Assembly: GCA_032622095.1 (NCBI GenBank)
Contig: CP136066.1
Location: 117,203,319 to 117,267,318, forward strand
Direction: 5' to 3'
Origin: Siphonodentalium dalli
Taxonomy: Eukaryota; Mollusca; Scaphopoda; Gadilida; Siphonodentaliidae
DNA length: 64,000 nt
Shown here in pieces: positions 48,770 to 60,156 of the stretch (within the stretch, counting starts at the first letter, position 1; the number at the start of each line of letters is the position of its first letter). A program made the position numbers and the translations under genes. Under the pieces are notes generated by a model. The model was given only the letters and a program-made list of their open reading frames with translations. It did no database searches and was not told the origin of the DNA.

Positions 48770-49600
48770 TATGCTTTACCTGGGTAGCCAATGTGATTAT
48801 ATTTAATGACTTTATGCCGTGACCTGCACAATTATTTTGCAATACCTGTATATTTTTCTACCCACAAACAAGATATTGAGGTATATGTTATCAACAATAA
48901 TGCGGAAATTGACACTATTTTTAGGTGGTCAAAGAAATATTGGTTGTGAATATTGCCTGATTTGATTGAGGAATATGTTATGGTCATACTTAAGTTGTTT
49001 AATTTTGCATTTTTGTTCAGAAGAACATGTACATGAGTGACAAATAGTGACACATGGAGGAAATGTGACAAAAGTTTGTTGGCCTGTTCCTCACCAGGAG
49101 AGCTGGCCAGGAGAGGGAGGATTATACTGTAGATTAATTTCTGCCCCATCTGCTGGCTAGCATTGATTTAGTGCATATATTAATAGAGGAGAGTATACAT
49201 ATATTAATAGAGGAGAGTATACATACAAGCTGGCTTCTTATTTGTTATATAGGGTGCATTTGTTTATGAAATGTGTTTTCGGGTATTTATGATATTTATC
49301 ACTAGTTTTTCTGCGAAGCTTACAATCACATGAGAGTTCATTCCATAGACATCTGGTTTTGGTTGATATGGCACTTGTTGCTTTTTTTGTTCTTCTGTTC
49401 TTCTGAATTCACAATACAGATTTGAATTTGCTTTGAATCTTGTGTTGTGGTTGTGGATATCATTATATTAGTAAATATTGATGACATCAATTAGGGAAGT
49501 TTCTTTTGATGGAAATCATGTAAACTTTGTATTAGTTGCATGTTTCCAATGTCTTTCATCGATAGCAAATTGTGGACCCTGCATATATCTGGCATGTTTT
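48770..49600. other. Unassigned spacer
   Basis: Holds a two-copy ATATTAATAGAGGAGAGTAT repeat near 49176-49220. The minus-strand 105-residue frame (48832-49149) begins with a plausible acceptor and KLLSHFLHVSLFVTHVHVLL, but the rest is low quality. No gene supported. Confidence 0.3.
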
Positions 49601-51360
49601 TAGCTCAACTTTACTTTGTAAAATTTGAGCTATTGCCATGGCTTGGTATCCGTGTGTGTGTGCGTGTGTGAGGTGTAACAAATACAGGCTACAGGTCGTA
49701 CCTTTGGTCGGATCGTTATGAAATTTGTCATAGCTGTTTTTTACATTGACATGTAGATGGGAACGAGTCTTTTTGGGGTCATTCGGAAAAAAAACATGGC
49801 CGCCAGTGGCCATCTTGGATTTCAAAATTCAATCCATTAGCATGGGCTACAGGTCGTATTGTTCGTCTGATCATCATGAAATTTGTCAGGGATGTTAATA
49901 TTGACATGTAGATGGGAACAAGTAATTTTGGGGTCGTTTGGCCAAAAAACATGGCCGCCAGCAGCAATCTTGGATTTAACTCTTTGCATGACTAAATCCT
50001 TTGGCATGGGCTATAGGTCGTACCTTTGGTCGGATCATCATGAAATATGTCATGGATGTTAACAATGACATGTAGATGGGAACGAGTCATTTTGGGATCA
50101 TTCGGCCATAAAATATGGCTGCCGGTAGCCATCTTGGATTTTATTCTTTGTATGACTAAATCCTTTTGACACTGGCTACAGGTCATATCTTTATTCGGAT
50201 CATCATGAAATTTGTGATGGCTGTTAACATTGACATGTAGATGGGAACGAGTCATTTTGGGGTCATTCGGAATAAAAAACATGGCCATCAGCGGCCATCT
50301 GGGATTAAAAAATATATCAATCCATTAGCACGAGCTACAGGCCATACTGTTTGTCTGATCATCATGAAATCTGTCATGGATGTTAATATTGACATGTAGA
50401 TGGGAACGAGTCATTTTGGGGTCATTCGGCCAAAAAACATGGCTGCCAGTAGCCATATTGGATTTTACTCTTTGCATGACTAAATCGTTTGGCACGGGCT
50501 ACAGGTCGTACCTTTAGTCGGATCATTATGAAATTTGTCACGGATGTTGACAATGACATTTAGATGAGAACGAGTCATTTTAGGGGTCATTCGACCAAAA
50601 AACATGGCTGTCAGCGGCCATGTTGGTTTTCAAAATTCAATCCATTAGCACAGACTACAGGCCGGACTGTTCGTCTAATCATGAAATTTGTCGTGGAAGT
50701 TAATATTGACATGTATTAAAATGGGAACGAGTCATTTTGGGGTCACTCGGCATAAAAACATGGCTGCCAGTGGCCATGTTGGATTTCAAAATTCAATCCA
50801 TTAGCATGGGCTACAGGCCGTACTGTTTGTCTGATCATCATGAAATTTGTCATTTATGTTAATATTGATATATAGATGGGAAAGAGTCATTTTCGGATCA
50901 TTCGACCAAAAAACATGGCCACCAGCAACCATCTTGGATTTTACTCTTTGCATGACTAAATCCTTTGGTATGGGCTACAGGTCGTACCTTTGGTTGGATC
51001 ATTATGAAATTTGTCATTGCTGTTAACATTGAAATGTAGATGGGAACGAGTCATTTTGGGGTCAATCGTCCATAATACATGTCTGCTGGTAGCCATCTTG
51101 GATTTTCTATTTACATAACTAAATCCTTTGGTGCACCCAACAGTCCACTTCCCTCATCCGATCATCACCAAACTTCATATTAATCTTGGAAAACATAGAC
51201 GTCAGCAACCATCTTGGATTTTACTTTATATATATCTCTTCATGTTTATAATCTAGTATTACTTAGACCTTTCAATTTTCCGCATTCTTAATCGCTCCAT
51301 AGACTGAAACATATGAAATTATTCCCTTTCCAAGTTGAGCTACAGTGTCATTGGCACTCA
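49601..51360 (+). mobile_element. Helentron-like family B element, copy 4
   Basis: 5' cap at 49601, about nine monomers, 3' cap AAGTTGAGCT plus a variant hairpin (AGTGTCATTGGCACT) ending at about 51359. The next copy begins immediately after a five-T run. Confidence 0.85.
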
Positions 51361-51364
51361 TTTT

Positions 51365-54300
51365 TAGCTCAACTTTACTTTGTAAAGTTTGAGCTATTGC
51401 CATGGCTTGGTATCCGTCGTCCGTGTGTGCGTGTGTGAGTGTGTGCGTGTGTGTGTGCGTGATGCGTCAACAATTTCCTTTAGCACGGGCTACAGTTCGT
51501 ACCTTTGGTCCGATTATTATGAAATTTGTCATGGATATTTACATTGACATGTAGATGGGAACGAGTCATTTTGGGGGTCATTCGGAAAAAAAACATGGCC
51601 GCCAGTGGCCATCTTGGATTTCAAAATTCAATCCATTAGCACGGGCTACAGGCCGTACCGTTTGTCTTATTGTCATGAAATTTGTCATGGATGTTAATAT
51701 TGACATGTAGATGGGAACGAGTAATTTTTGGGTCATTTGGCCAAAAAACATGGCCGCCGGCAGCCATCTTAGATTTTACTCTTTGCATGACTAAATCCTT
51801 TGACACGGGCTACAGGTCGTACCTTTGGTCTGATCATCATGAAATTTGTAATGGCTGTTGAAATTAGAATGTAGATGGGAACGAGTCGTTTTGGGGTCAT
51901 TCGGACAAAAAACATGGCCACCAGCATCCATCTCTGATTTCAAAATTTAATCCATTAGCACAGGCCACAGGTCGTACTGTTCGTCTGATCATCATGAAAT
52001 TTGTCATGGATGTTAATATTGACATGTAGATGGGAACGAGTAATTTTGGGGTCATTCGGCCAAAAAACATGGCCGCCAGCAGCCATCTTGGATTTTACTC
52101 TTTGTATGACTAAATCATTTAGCACGGGTTACAGGTCCTACTTTTAGTCTGATCATCATAAAATTTGTCATGAATGTTAATATAAATGACATGTAGATGG
52201 GAACGAGTCATTTTGGGGTCATTCGGCCAAAAAACATGGCCACCAGAAGCCATCTTGGATTTTACTCTTTGTATGACTAAATCATTTAGCACGGGCTACA
52301 GGTCGTACTTTTAGTCTGATCATCATAAATTTTTTTATGGCTGTTGAAATTGTAATGTAGATGGGAACGAGTCATTTTGGGGTCATTCGGATAAAAAACA
52401 TGGCCGCCAGTGGCCATCTTTGATTTCAAAATTCAATCCATTAGCACGGGTTAAAGGTCGTACTGTTCGTCTGATCATCATGAAATTTGTCATGGATGTT
52501 AATATTGACATGTAGATGGGAACGATTAATTTTGGGGTCATTCGGCCAAAAAACATGGCCGCCAGCAGCCATCTTGGATTTTACTCTTTGTATGACTAAA
52601 TCCTTTAGCACGGATTACAGGTCGTACCTTGAGTCTGATCATCATGAAATTTTTTATGGCTGTTGAAATTGTAATGTAGATGGGAACGAGTCATTTTGGG
52701 GTCATTCGGATGAAAAACATGGCCGCCAGTGGCCATCTTTGATTTCAAAATTCAATCCATTAGCACAGGCTACAGGTCGTACCTTTAGTCTGATCATCAT
52801 GAAATTTGTCATGGATGTTAACAATGACATGTAGATGGGAACGAGTCATTTTGAGGTCATTCGGCCAAAAAACATGGCCGCCAGCAGCCATCTTGGATTT
52901 TACTCTTTGTATGACTAGATCCTTTAGCACAGGCTACAGGTCGTACCTTTGGTCTGATCATCATAAAATTTGTCATGGATGTTAACAATGACATGTAGAT
53001 GGGAACAAGTCATTTTGAGGTCATTCGGCCAAAAAACATGGCCGCCAGCAGCCATCTTGGATTTTACTCTTTGTATGACTAAATCATTTAGCACGGGCAA
53101 CAGGTCGTACTTTTAGTCTGATCATCATAAAATTTGTCATGAATGTTAATAATGACATGTAGATGGGAACGAGTCATTTTGGGGTCTTTCGGCCAAAAAA
53201 CATGGCCACCAGAAGCCATCTTGGATTTTACTCTTTGTATGACTAAATCCTTTAGCACGGACTACAGGTCATACCTTGAGTCTGATCGTCATGAAATTTG
53301 TCATGGATGTTAATATTGACATGTAGATGGGAACGAGTAATTTTGGGGTCATTTGGCCCAAAAACATGGCCGCCAGCAGCCATCTTGGATTTTACTCTTT
53401 GTATGACTAAATCCTTTAGCACGGGCTGCAGGTCGTACCTTTAGTCTGATCATCATAAAATTTGTCATGAATGTTAATAATGACATGTAGATGGGAACGA
53501 GTCAATTTTGGGGTCATTCGGCCAAAAAACATGGCCGCCAGCAGGCATCTTTGATTTTACTCTTTGTATGACTAAATCCTTGAGCACGGGCTACAGGTCG
53601 TACCTTTAGTCTGATCATCATAAAATTTGTCATGGCTGTTGAAATTGGAATGTAGATGGGAACGAGTCATTTTAGGGTCATTCGGTAAAAAAACATGGCC
53701 GCCAGCGGCCATCTTGGATTTCAAAATTTAATCCATAGCACGGGCCACAGGTCGTACTGTTCGTCTGATCATCATGAAATTTGTCATGGATGTTAATATT
53801 GACATGTAGATGGGAACGAGTAATTTTGGGGTAATTCGGCCAAAAAACATGGCGGCCAGCAGCCATCTTGGATTTTACTCTTTGTATGACTAAATTCTTT
53901 AGCACGGGCTACAGGTCGTACCTTTAGTCTGATCATCATCAAATTTGTCATGGATGTTAATATTGACATGTAGATGGGAACGAGTAATTTTGGGGTCATT
54001 TGGCCCAAAAACATGGCGGCCAGCAGCCATCTTGGATTTTACTCTTTGTATGACTAAATCCTTTAGCACGGGCTACAGGTTGTACCTTTAGTCTGATCAT
54101 CATAAAATTTGTCATGGCTGTTGAAATTGGAATGTAGATGGGAACAAGTAATTTTGGGGTCATTCGGACAAAAAACATGGCCGCCAGCAGCCATCTGGGA
54201 TTTTACTCTTTGTATGACTAAATTATTTAGCACGGGCTGCAGGTCGTACCTTTAGTCTGATCATCATAAAATTTGTCAAAGATGTTAACAATGACATGTA

Positions 54301-54988
54301 GATGGGAACGAGTAAGTTTGGGGTCAATAGGCCAAAAAACATGGTCGCCAGCAGCCATCTTGGATTTTACTCTTTGTATGACTAAATTATTTAGCACGGG
54401 CCACAGGTCGTACTTTTAGTCTGATCATCATAAAATTTGTCAAGAATGTTAATAATGACATGTAGATGGGAACGAGTAATTTTGGGGTCATTTGGCCAAA
54501 AAACATGGCCGCCAGCAGCCATCTTGGATTTTACTCTTTGTATGACTAAATCCTTTAGCATGGGCTACAGGTTGTACCTTTAGTCTGATCATCATTAAAT
54601 TGTCATGAATGTTAATAATGACATGTAGATGGGAACGTGTCATTTTAGGGTCATTCGGCCAAAAAACATGGCCGCCAGCAGCCATCTTTGATTTTACTCT
54701 TTGTATGACTAAATTTTTTAGCACGGGCTACAGGTCGTACCTTTAGTCTGAACGTCATAAAATTTGTCATGGATGTTAATGATGACATGTTGATGGGAAC
54801 GACTCATTTTGGGGTCATTCGGCCGAAAACATGGCCGCCAGCAGCCATCTTGGATTTTACTTTTCTCTTCATGTCTATAAACTAGTATCAGACATTCAAC
54901 TTTCCATATTCCTAATCGCTCCATTGACTGTAATACATTAAATTATTCCCTTTCCAAGTTGAGCTACAGTGTCATTGACACTTTCATT
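51365..54988 (+). mobile_element. Helentron-like family B element, copy 5 (~21 monomers)
   Basis: The longest copy. 5' cap at 51365 with an expanded GTGTGTGCG microsatellite (51420-51465), about 21 monomers counted by GATGGGAAC, 3' cap and hairpin ending near 54988. Two main monomer types alternate irregularly: one with GATTTCAAAATTCAATCCAT, one with GATTTTACTCTTTGTATGAC. A third variant has GGCTGTTGAAATTGGAATG. Confidence 0.85.
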
Positions 54989-55317
54989 AAGCATTATAGG
55001 AATTTGCATATTTTTTATTGCTGCAGTATGTCTCACAAATGTGAGAGCAGTAAAATATGTTTTCATTGCTGACCCTTTTCATAAAAATACACTGTTGTGT
55101 CACCATGTTTATGTTAATTTGTTTTGCACTGTCATCAGCACTGCTGCTTTTCATGTGCAAAATTATTACTAAAACTATAGGTCTTGTTAGAAATTTTTAC
55201 TTTATAATCTACCAACATTCTTAACAACCAGATAGGCCACTAATATTATTGAACTTTGATGTAATTCGTGATATTCATCTGCCAAAAATGGAAATCTTCA
55301 CATCATTCCCCAAGCAG
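54989..55317. other. Unassigned spacer
   Basis: No feature recognised. The 67-residue frame starting at 54969 begins inside the preceding element's 3' cap. Confidence 0.3.
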
Positions 55318-56084
55318 TTAACCCTTTCTATACTGAAGACTCATTGTCAAGTAGTTATCCCTCAGGAAATGTTCAGATAATAAATTTAATACATTATCCT
55401 ACCAATATTCCATTCAATAAACCCATTCTATAAATTGTGATATTAAACGTTTGTTTGGTAACAGGAAATAGTGCCAGGTGACTTTTGACTTCTGATTTGT
55501 CGTCTGTTTACATTCCATAAACCAGGTCTCATAATACGATGACTTCCAATATTTTTCAACAAACTATAATGAATGAAGAGTTTGAAAAGTTATGTCATTA
55601 AATATGCGCCATTAAATAAGCCAGAGTCTTTATTTATCTGGGACTATTTCTTTACGCAGGCAAACAATGCATATAGTTACGTGGAACATCATCGTATGCC
55701 TTATAGAAGCCAATGTTAGTTTTGCGTCCAATTTGTTGATTTAAGTATTTATCGAGATTTTGGATCATGTAATAAATATAATCTATAACTCGTCCCCAGT
55801 TTATAGCGGAATTTACAAAACCTGTCCAGGACCTCGCCAAAGGCTTGGTCCAGACCTAATATACTGGAATTGTTTTCTAAATTTGGCTATAAACTGGGGA
55901 CTCATTGTTGATCCTTTATATAACAAACGCTTGTTGAACTTATTTGAACATTTTCCAACAACTGATGAATATTATCTGTCATCTGCCTATATTTACTGAG
56001 CATCCCTCCAGAAGAATAATAGACTATTCCAATATATTCTTTTTTAATTGAATGGGAGAATCAATTTAGCATAGAAAGGGTTAA
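55318..56084. mobile_element. 767-bp piggyBac-like element
   Basis: TTAA at 55318-55321 and 56081-56084. Inverted ends are TTAACCCTTTCTATACT and TTAACCCTTTCTATGCT. CCCTTT next to TTAA is typical of piggyBac. Inside, GTCCCCAGTTTATAGC (55792) is inverted at 55887 (GCTATAAACTGGGGAC), so two facing frames share AINWG; this reflects the inverted repeat, not a protein. Confidence 0.8.
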
Positions 56085-56462
56085 ACATATATATTTGCCA
56101 CATTATGCTATGTATACAAATGCATACACATGGCAACAGGATTGAAGAAGTAGTATGAGACACTTCCATGATTCTTACTTCTGCAGAATACATGTACATG
56201 TACCTATACACTAAAAGAAAACAAAAACAAATCTACAACTTTCTTTATTGATTCTGGGGTATAAAATATTAATTTCTAGTCGTAGAGACCAATCAACAAA
56301 AGCGTCTGTCACAAGAAAATAATTTTTCCCAATGAACTGAATCAGGAAATGTTACGATGTTCAACTGTGTTCTGTTTATATATTAAAAGTCAAAATAAAG
56401 CTGGCATATTGTTTTTCAGTAATTTGTATATTATCCGAACATTGATTTAAAATGAAAGATGA
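56085..56462. other. Unassigned spacer
   Basis: AT-rich, no feature recognised. Confidence 0.3.
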
Positions 56463-56580
56463 TACAGTAATGCTCTAAATAATTGACTCCGATGAATGGC
56501 AACAAGCCATATTTCCGACTAAATCCTGAAAAGTTACCCATAATTCTGCTGTGGTTAAGGAGTCGATTATTTAGAGCATA
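56463..56580. mobile_element. CAGTAATG MITE, right end damaged
   Basis: Begins TACAGTAATGCTCTAAATAA, with the TTGACTCC / GGAGTCGATTATTTAGAGCAT arm pair. The final CATTACTGTA has decayed to CATATTTATG. Confidence 0.75.
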
Positions 56581-57216
56581 TTTATGCCAAAATCCACTGT
56601 CAGACTGTAATCATCATTCCTGAGTACTTCTTTGGCTTCTTTTGATTCCAAAGGTCATAAAGGAACTTTATGGTTCAGAACAAATTCTGACTGTTCAAAG
56701 GAAGCATAAAGTAGAACCAAGCAACAATAGCCTTCACAATCTTTTGTTTGATTCTCATTGTTGTGGCTGACATGCACAATGTAATTCTTTAATTTGAACC
56801 CAGGTATTTACTGTGATATAGGCATGAATTTTAGAGGTGCTCAAATGGAGGTCCATTTGAGATAGACATGTATATCGACTTAAATTATCATTAAGAGCAT
56901 GTTTGATTTACGGTAGATCGTTTGCCTTTATGAAAAATTGTGCAGCTGTGAGTGCATAGCACTGCATACACGTTAAAATGGATACAAATTTGAACATTGT
57001 GGATTACAATTCTATTTCTTGGGTAAAGTCTTCTCAATCAGGTTTAATGGATGAGTGACTGAACATTAAAAACTAGAATGGCCGAGACATTTTAGTTTTC
57101 GAGTTCCAGTCGCGAGGCCATCCATTATTAAACTGAATTAAAACACAGTCTTGATGAAGGTATTACTTATATATGAATGATAATTTGATATAGATCGCTG
57201 GTGCAGAATTAAAGAT
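56581..57216. other. Unassigned spacer
   Basis: No gene or repeat partner recognised. Confidence 0.3.
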
Positions 57217-57409
57217 CCTGTGCCAGAGCATTCTCTTGTATAGGCAAGTCTCCCATAAGGAGCCTCACATATATAAGAGAATGCACTGGCTTAAACGTTC
57301 AAGGTAAATATTTCTAGGCCAAAGTATTCTCTTATATATATGAGAGGCTCTCAATATATAAGGCTTTTTATGGGAGACATGCATATATAAGAGAATGCAT
57401 TGGCACAGG
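57217..57409. mobile_element. 193-bp palindromic MITE (CCTGTGCCA ends)
   Basis: The left arm CCTGTGCCAGAGCATTCTCT is matched at the right by AGAGAATGCATTGGCACAGG; GTCTCCCATAA and its complement also pair. GAGAATGCA..GGC occurs again twice in the loop region, so the arm itself appears duplicated and inverted internally. Confidence 0.75.
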
Positions 57410-57853
57410 TTTTCGCAAAATTTCAGGAAGCTCATGGATGGGTTAATAAATTAAAATATACATATTCCTGTTATTCATGACCTATTTTGACCACAGGAGT
57501 GTGAACAAAATGAGCAAGTACTATATGGTTTTAAATAGAGGCTGGAAGATTATATCCCGCTTCACTTTAAATGCCAAGGGACCTTACTTTTTCCTAGGAA
57601 TTCTCACAAGTATTATCCTTTGTATGTGCCACAGGATAGCTATGGAATGAAACTATTGACCAAAGTAAACTTCTGTATTCTTTGATTAACGTGTTGTTAT
57701 TGGATGCATATATTCTTACATCTAATTTTTACCAATTCATTTTAGGCCTTGTTTAATTAATATTTTTTATGGATTAAAAAAAAAGGAACATATCATAGTA
57801 AATAGAAATGAAGCATATGTGTAGATGCTCATTTTTCTCTTCTTCAATAACTT
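57410..57853. other. Unassigned spacer
   Basis: No feature recognised. Confidence 0.3.
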
Positions 57854-58910
57854 TTTAGCTCAACTACTGGATTTCAAAATTCAATCCATAAGCATGGGCT
57901 ATAGGCTGGAGTGTTCGTCTGATCATCATGAAATTTGTTGTGGATCATAATATTTACATGTAGATGGGAAAGAGTCATTTTGGGGGTCATTCGGCAAAAA
58001 AACATGGCCACCAACGGTCCTCTTTTATTTCAAAATTCAATCCATTAGTATGGACTTGGCCGCCGACAGCCATCCTGGATTTTATTCTTGACATGACTAA
58101 ATCCTTTGGCATGGGCTACAAGTCGTACCTTTGGTCAGATCATTAGCTCAACTATACTTTGTAAAGTTTGAGCTATTGCCATGGCTTGGTATCAGTCGTC
58201 CGTGTGTGTGTGTTGGTGCGTGTGTGTGTGCGTGATTCGTCAACAATTTCCTTTAGCACGGGCTACAGGTCGTACCTTTGGTCAGATCATTATAAAATTT
58301 GTTATAGCTGTTGACATTGACATGTAGATGGGAACGAGTCATTTTGGGGTCATTCAGCAAAAAAACATGGCTGTCAGTGGCCATCTTGGATTTCAAAATT
58401 CAATCCATTAGCATGGGCTACAGGTCGTACTGTTGGTCTGATCATCATGAAATTTGTCGTGGATGTTAATATTGACATGTAGATGGGAACGAGTCATTTT
58501 TGGGTCGTTCGAGCCCAAAAAACATGGCTGCCAGCAGCCATCTTGGATTTTACTCTTTGCATGACTAAACCATTTGGCACGGGCTACAGGTTGTACCTTT
58601 GGTTGGATCATTATGAGATTTGTCATGGCTGTTGACATTGACATGTAGATGGGAACGAGTCATTTTGGGGTCATTCGGCCAAAAAATATGGCCGCCAGCT
58701 GCCATTTTGGATTTTATTCTTTACATGACTATTAAACTCCTTTGACACAGGCGGATCATCATGAAATTTGTTATAGATGTTAACAGTGAATTTTACTCTT
58801 TGCATAACTAGGCCTTTCATCTTTCCACATTCCTAATCACTCCATTGACTGTAAAACATGAAATTATTCCCTTTCCAAGTTGAGCTACAGTGTCATTGAC
58901 ACTTTCATTA
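57854..58910 (+). mobile_element. Helentron-like family B, copy 6 with a truncated neighbour
   Basis: TTTTTAGCTCAACT at 57854 jumps directly into a monomer, an internally deleted copy. At 58144, inside one of its monomers (GGTCAGATCAT on the left), a second 5' cap starts, followed by a GTGTGTGCG tract, four monomers and a complete 3' cap ending near 58909. No outer remainder was seen on the right. Confidence 0.7.
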
Positions 58911-58961
58911 ATAAGATAGTGTGGCAATTGTTGTGTATTTTTCCAAGATATTGAAGGTTTT

Positions 58962-59040
58962 TAGCTCACCTGAGACGAAGTCTTCGATCGAGCTATAGTC
59001 ATCACTCCTCGTCCATCCGTCCGTTTATTTTCTTAATCAA
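58962..59040 (+). mobile_element. 5' cap of a fourth Helentron-like family
   Basis: AGCTCACCTGAGACGAAGTC, a CGAAGTCTTCG hairpin, GAGCTATAG, then CCGTCCATCCGTCCG-like text: the same order as the other caps. No tandem core and no clear 3' cap follow. Sequence to 59736 shows no gene. Confidence 0.5.
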
Positions 59041-59736
59041 GGTGAAATCATGCCCTGATTTTTCCAAGAAAAATTGGGGGTATATTGGATATTGGGGGGT
59101 ATATTGATATTACAAGATGAATGGATCTCATTGTTGGGGATTCAAATTTGTTCTAATAGGGGCAGAAATAAGAGATTTAACTCTCCTCTATGCTGTTTGG
59201 TACTGGTATAATAATATTGATTTCTAGGCAGCCTGGTGGGGGCAATATTTGAGGCAATTTGGAGGGAGTGTAGAGGGGGTGGAGTTTTTACCCCTTACTT
59301 TGATCAAAATTTAAACAGTTGAAAATTTCATGCCTGATACAACATTAGTTGTAGATTAGATATTCACACCAAAAATAGGTTAGTATTGTTCTCATAGTTT
59401 GGTTTGATTTTCCAACATGTATGTTTTTAAACAACAGTCTATATGTTCCTACTGCAGGTTAAACTGTTGGACAGAATTGGCCACAAATTTTAGCTTTATG
59501 GGGGTGTCAGGTTGGTAATTTTCAAAAGTTTGAGATCTTGAAGTACTGGTACCCGTTGTAAAATTCAACCTAAGAGGGATGTGCCAAAGGATTTTCGTGT
59601 ACTTAGTACTGTGGTATGGTTGTCTTTTTTAAAAGGAGATTTGTCAGTGGTGTGCAATTAGAAAGTTCAAGGTTAAGAGCCCTGCTCATCTGAGAACCTC
59701 CAGCTATGTCCATGTTTAGAACTACATGTACTTGTC
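59041..59736. other. Unassigned sequence after the solo cap
   Basis: G-rich in places (GGGGGTATATTGG repeated near 59078 and 59095). No exon or repeat partner recognised. Confidence 0.3.
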
Positions 59737-59740
59737 TTAA

Positions 59741-60152
59741 AGGTACTCAATCTGAATTAGCGCTCGCAAATTACTATTTCCTTGGCTTCGGGGGTAAAAA
59801 ATATTTGATTCGAGACGAGGAACCCACCCATCAAAGCTAGGATTAATCAGATATCGATGATTGAAATCTATTATTTTAATTTCAAGTGGCCCAGTAAACT
59901 GTCAACGAGAAGAACTTATCTGACCAGATAGCGGATGAAGATCGATAACTCTAAAATCCTGTGGCTTTTTTTGTGTCAGATATTTGACAACTGGCAAAAT
60001 TTCGTTTTTGGGCAATTTTATACTATAGTTGACTGTGGTTAGCATTATTTTTGGGCAATTAATCGATTCTGATAACTGAAGCGTATTTTGAAGAAATGTT
60101 GTTGTTGTTGTATCTTGATGATATGGGGACCCTCTGATCGGATTGAGTACCT
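59741..60152. mobile_element. 412-bp TTAA transposon with AGGTACTCAATC ends
   Basis: TTAA at 59737-59740 and 60153-60156. Inverted ends AGGTACTCAATCTGA and AGGTACTCAATCCGA. No transposase frame. Confidence 0.85.
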
Positions 60153-60156
60153 TTAA

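Noticed and set aside
48832-49149. 105-residue minus-strand frame with KLLSHFLHVSLFVTHVHVLL
   Set aside because: An acceptor precedes it, but composition degrades after about 45 residues and there is no supporting donor or motif.
36795-58644. Many minus-strand frames of 60-100 residues sharing MFFGRMTPKLLVPIYMS and KSKIQDGCWRPCF
   Set aside because: They are readings of the ~160-165 bp Helentron monomer, shift frame between monomers, and have no start or splice context.
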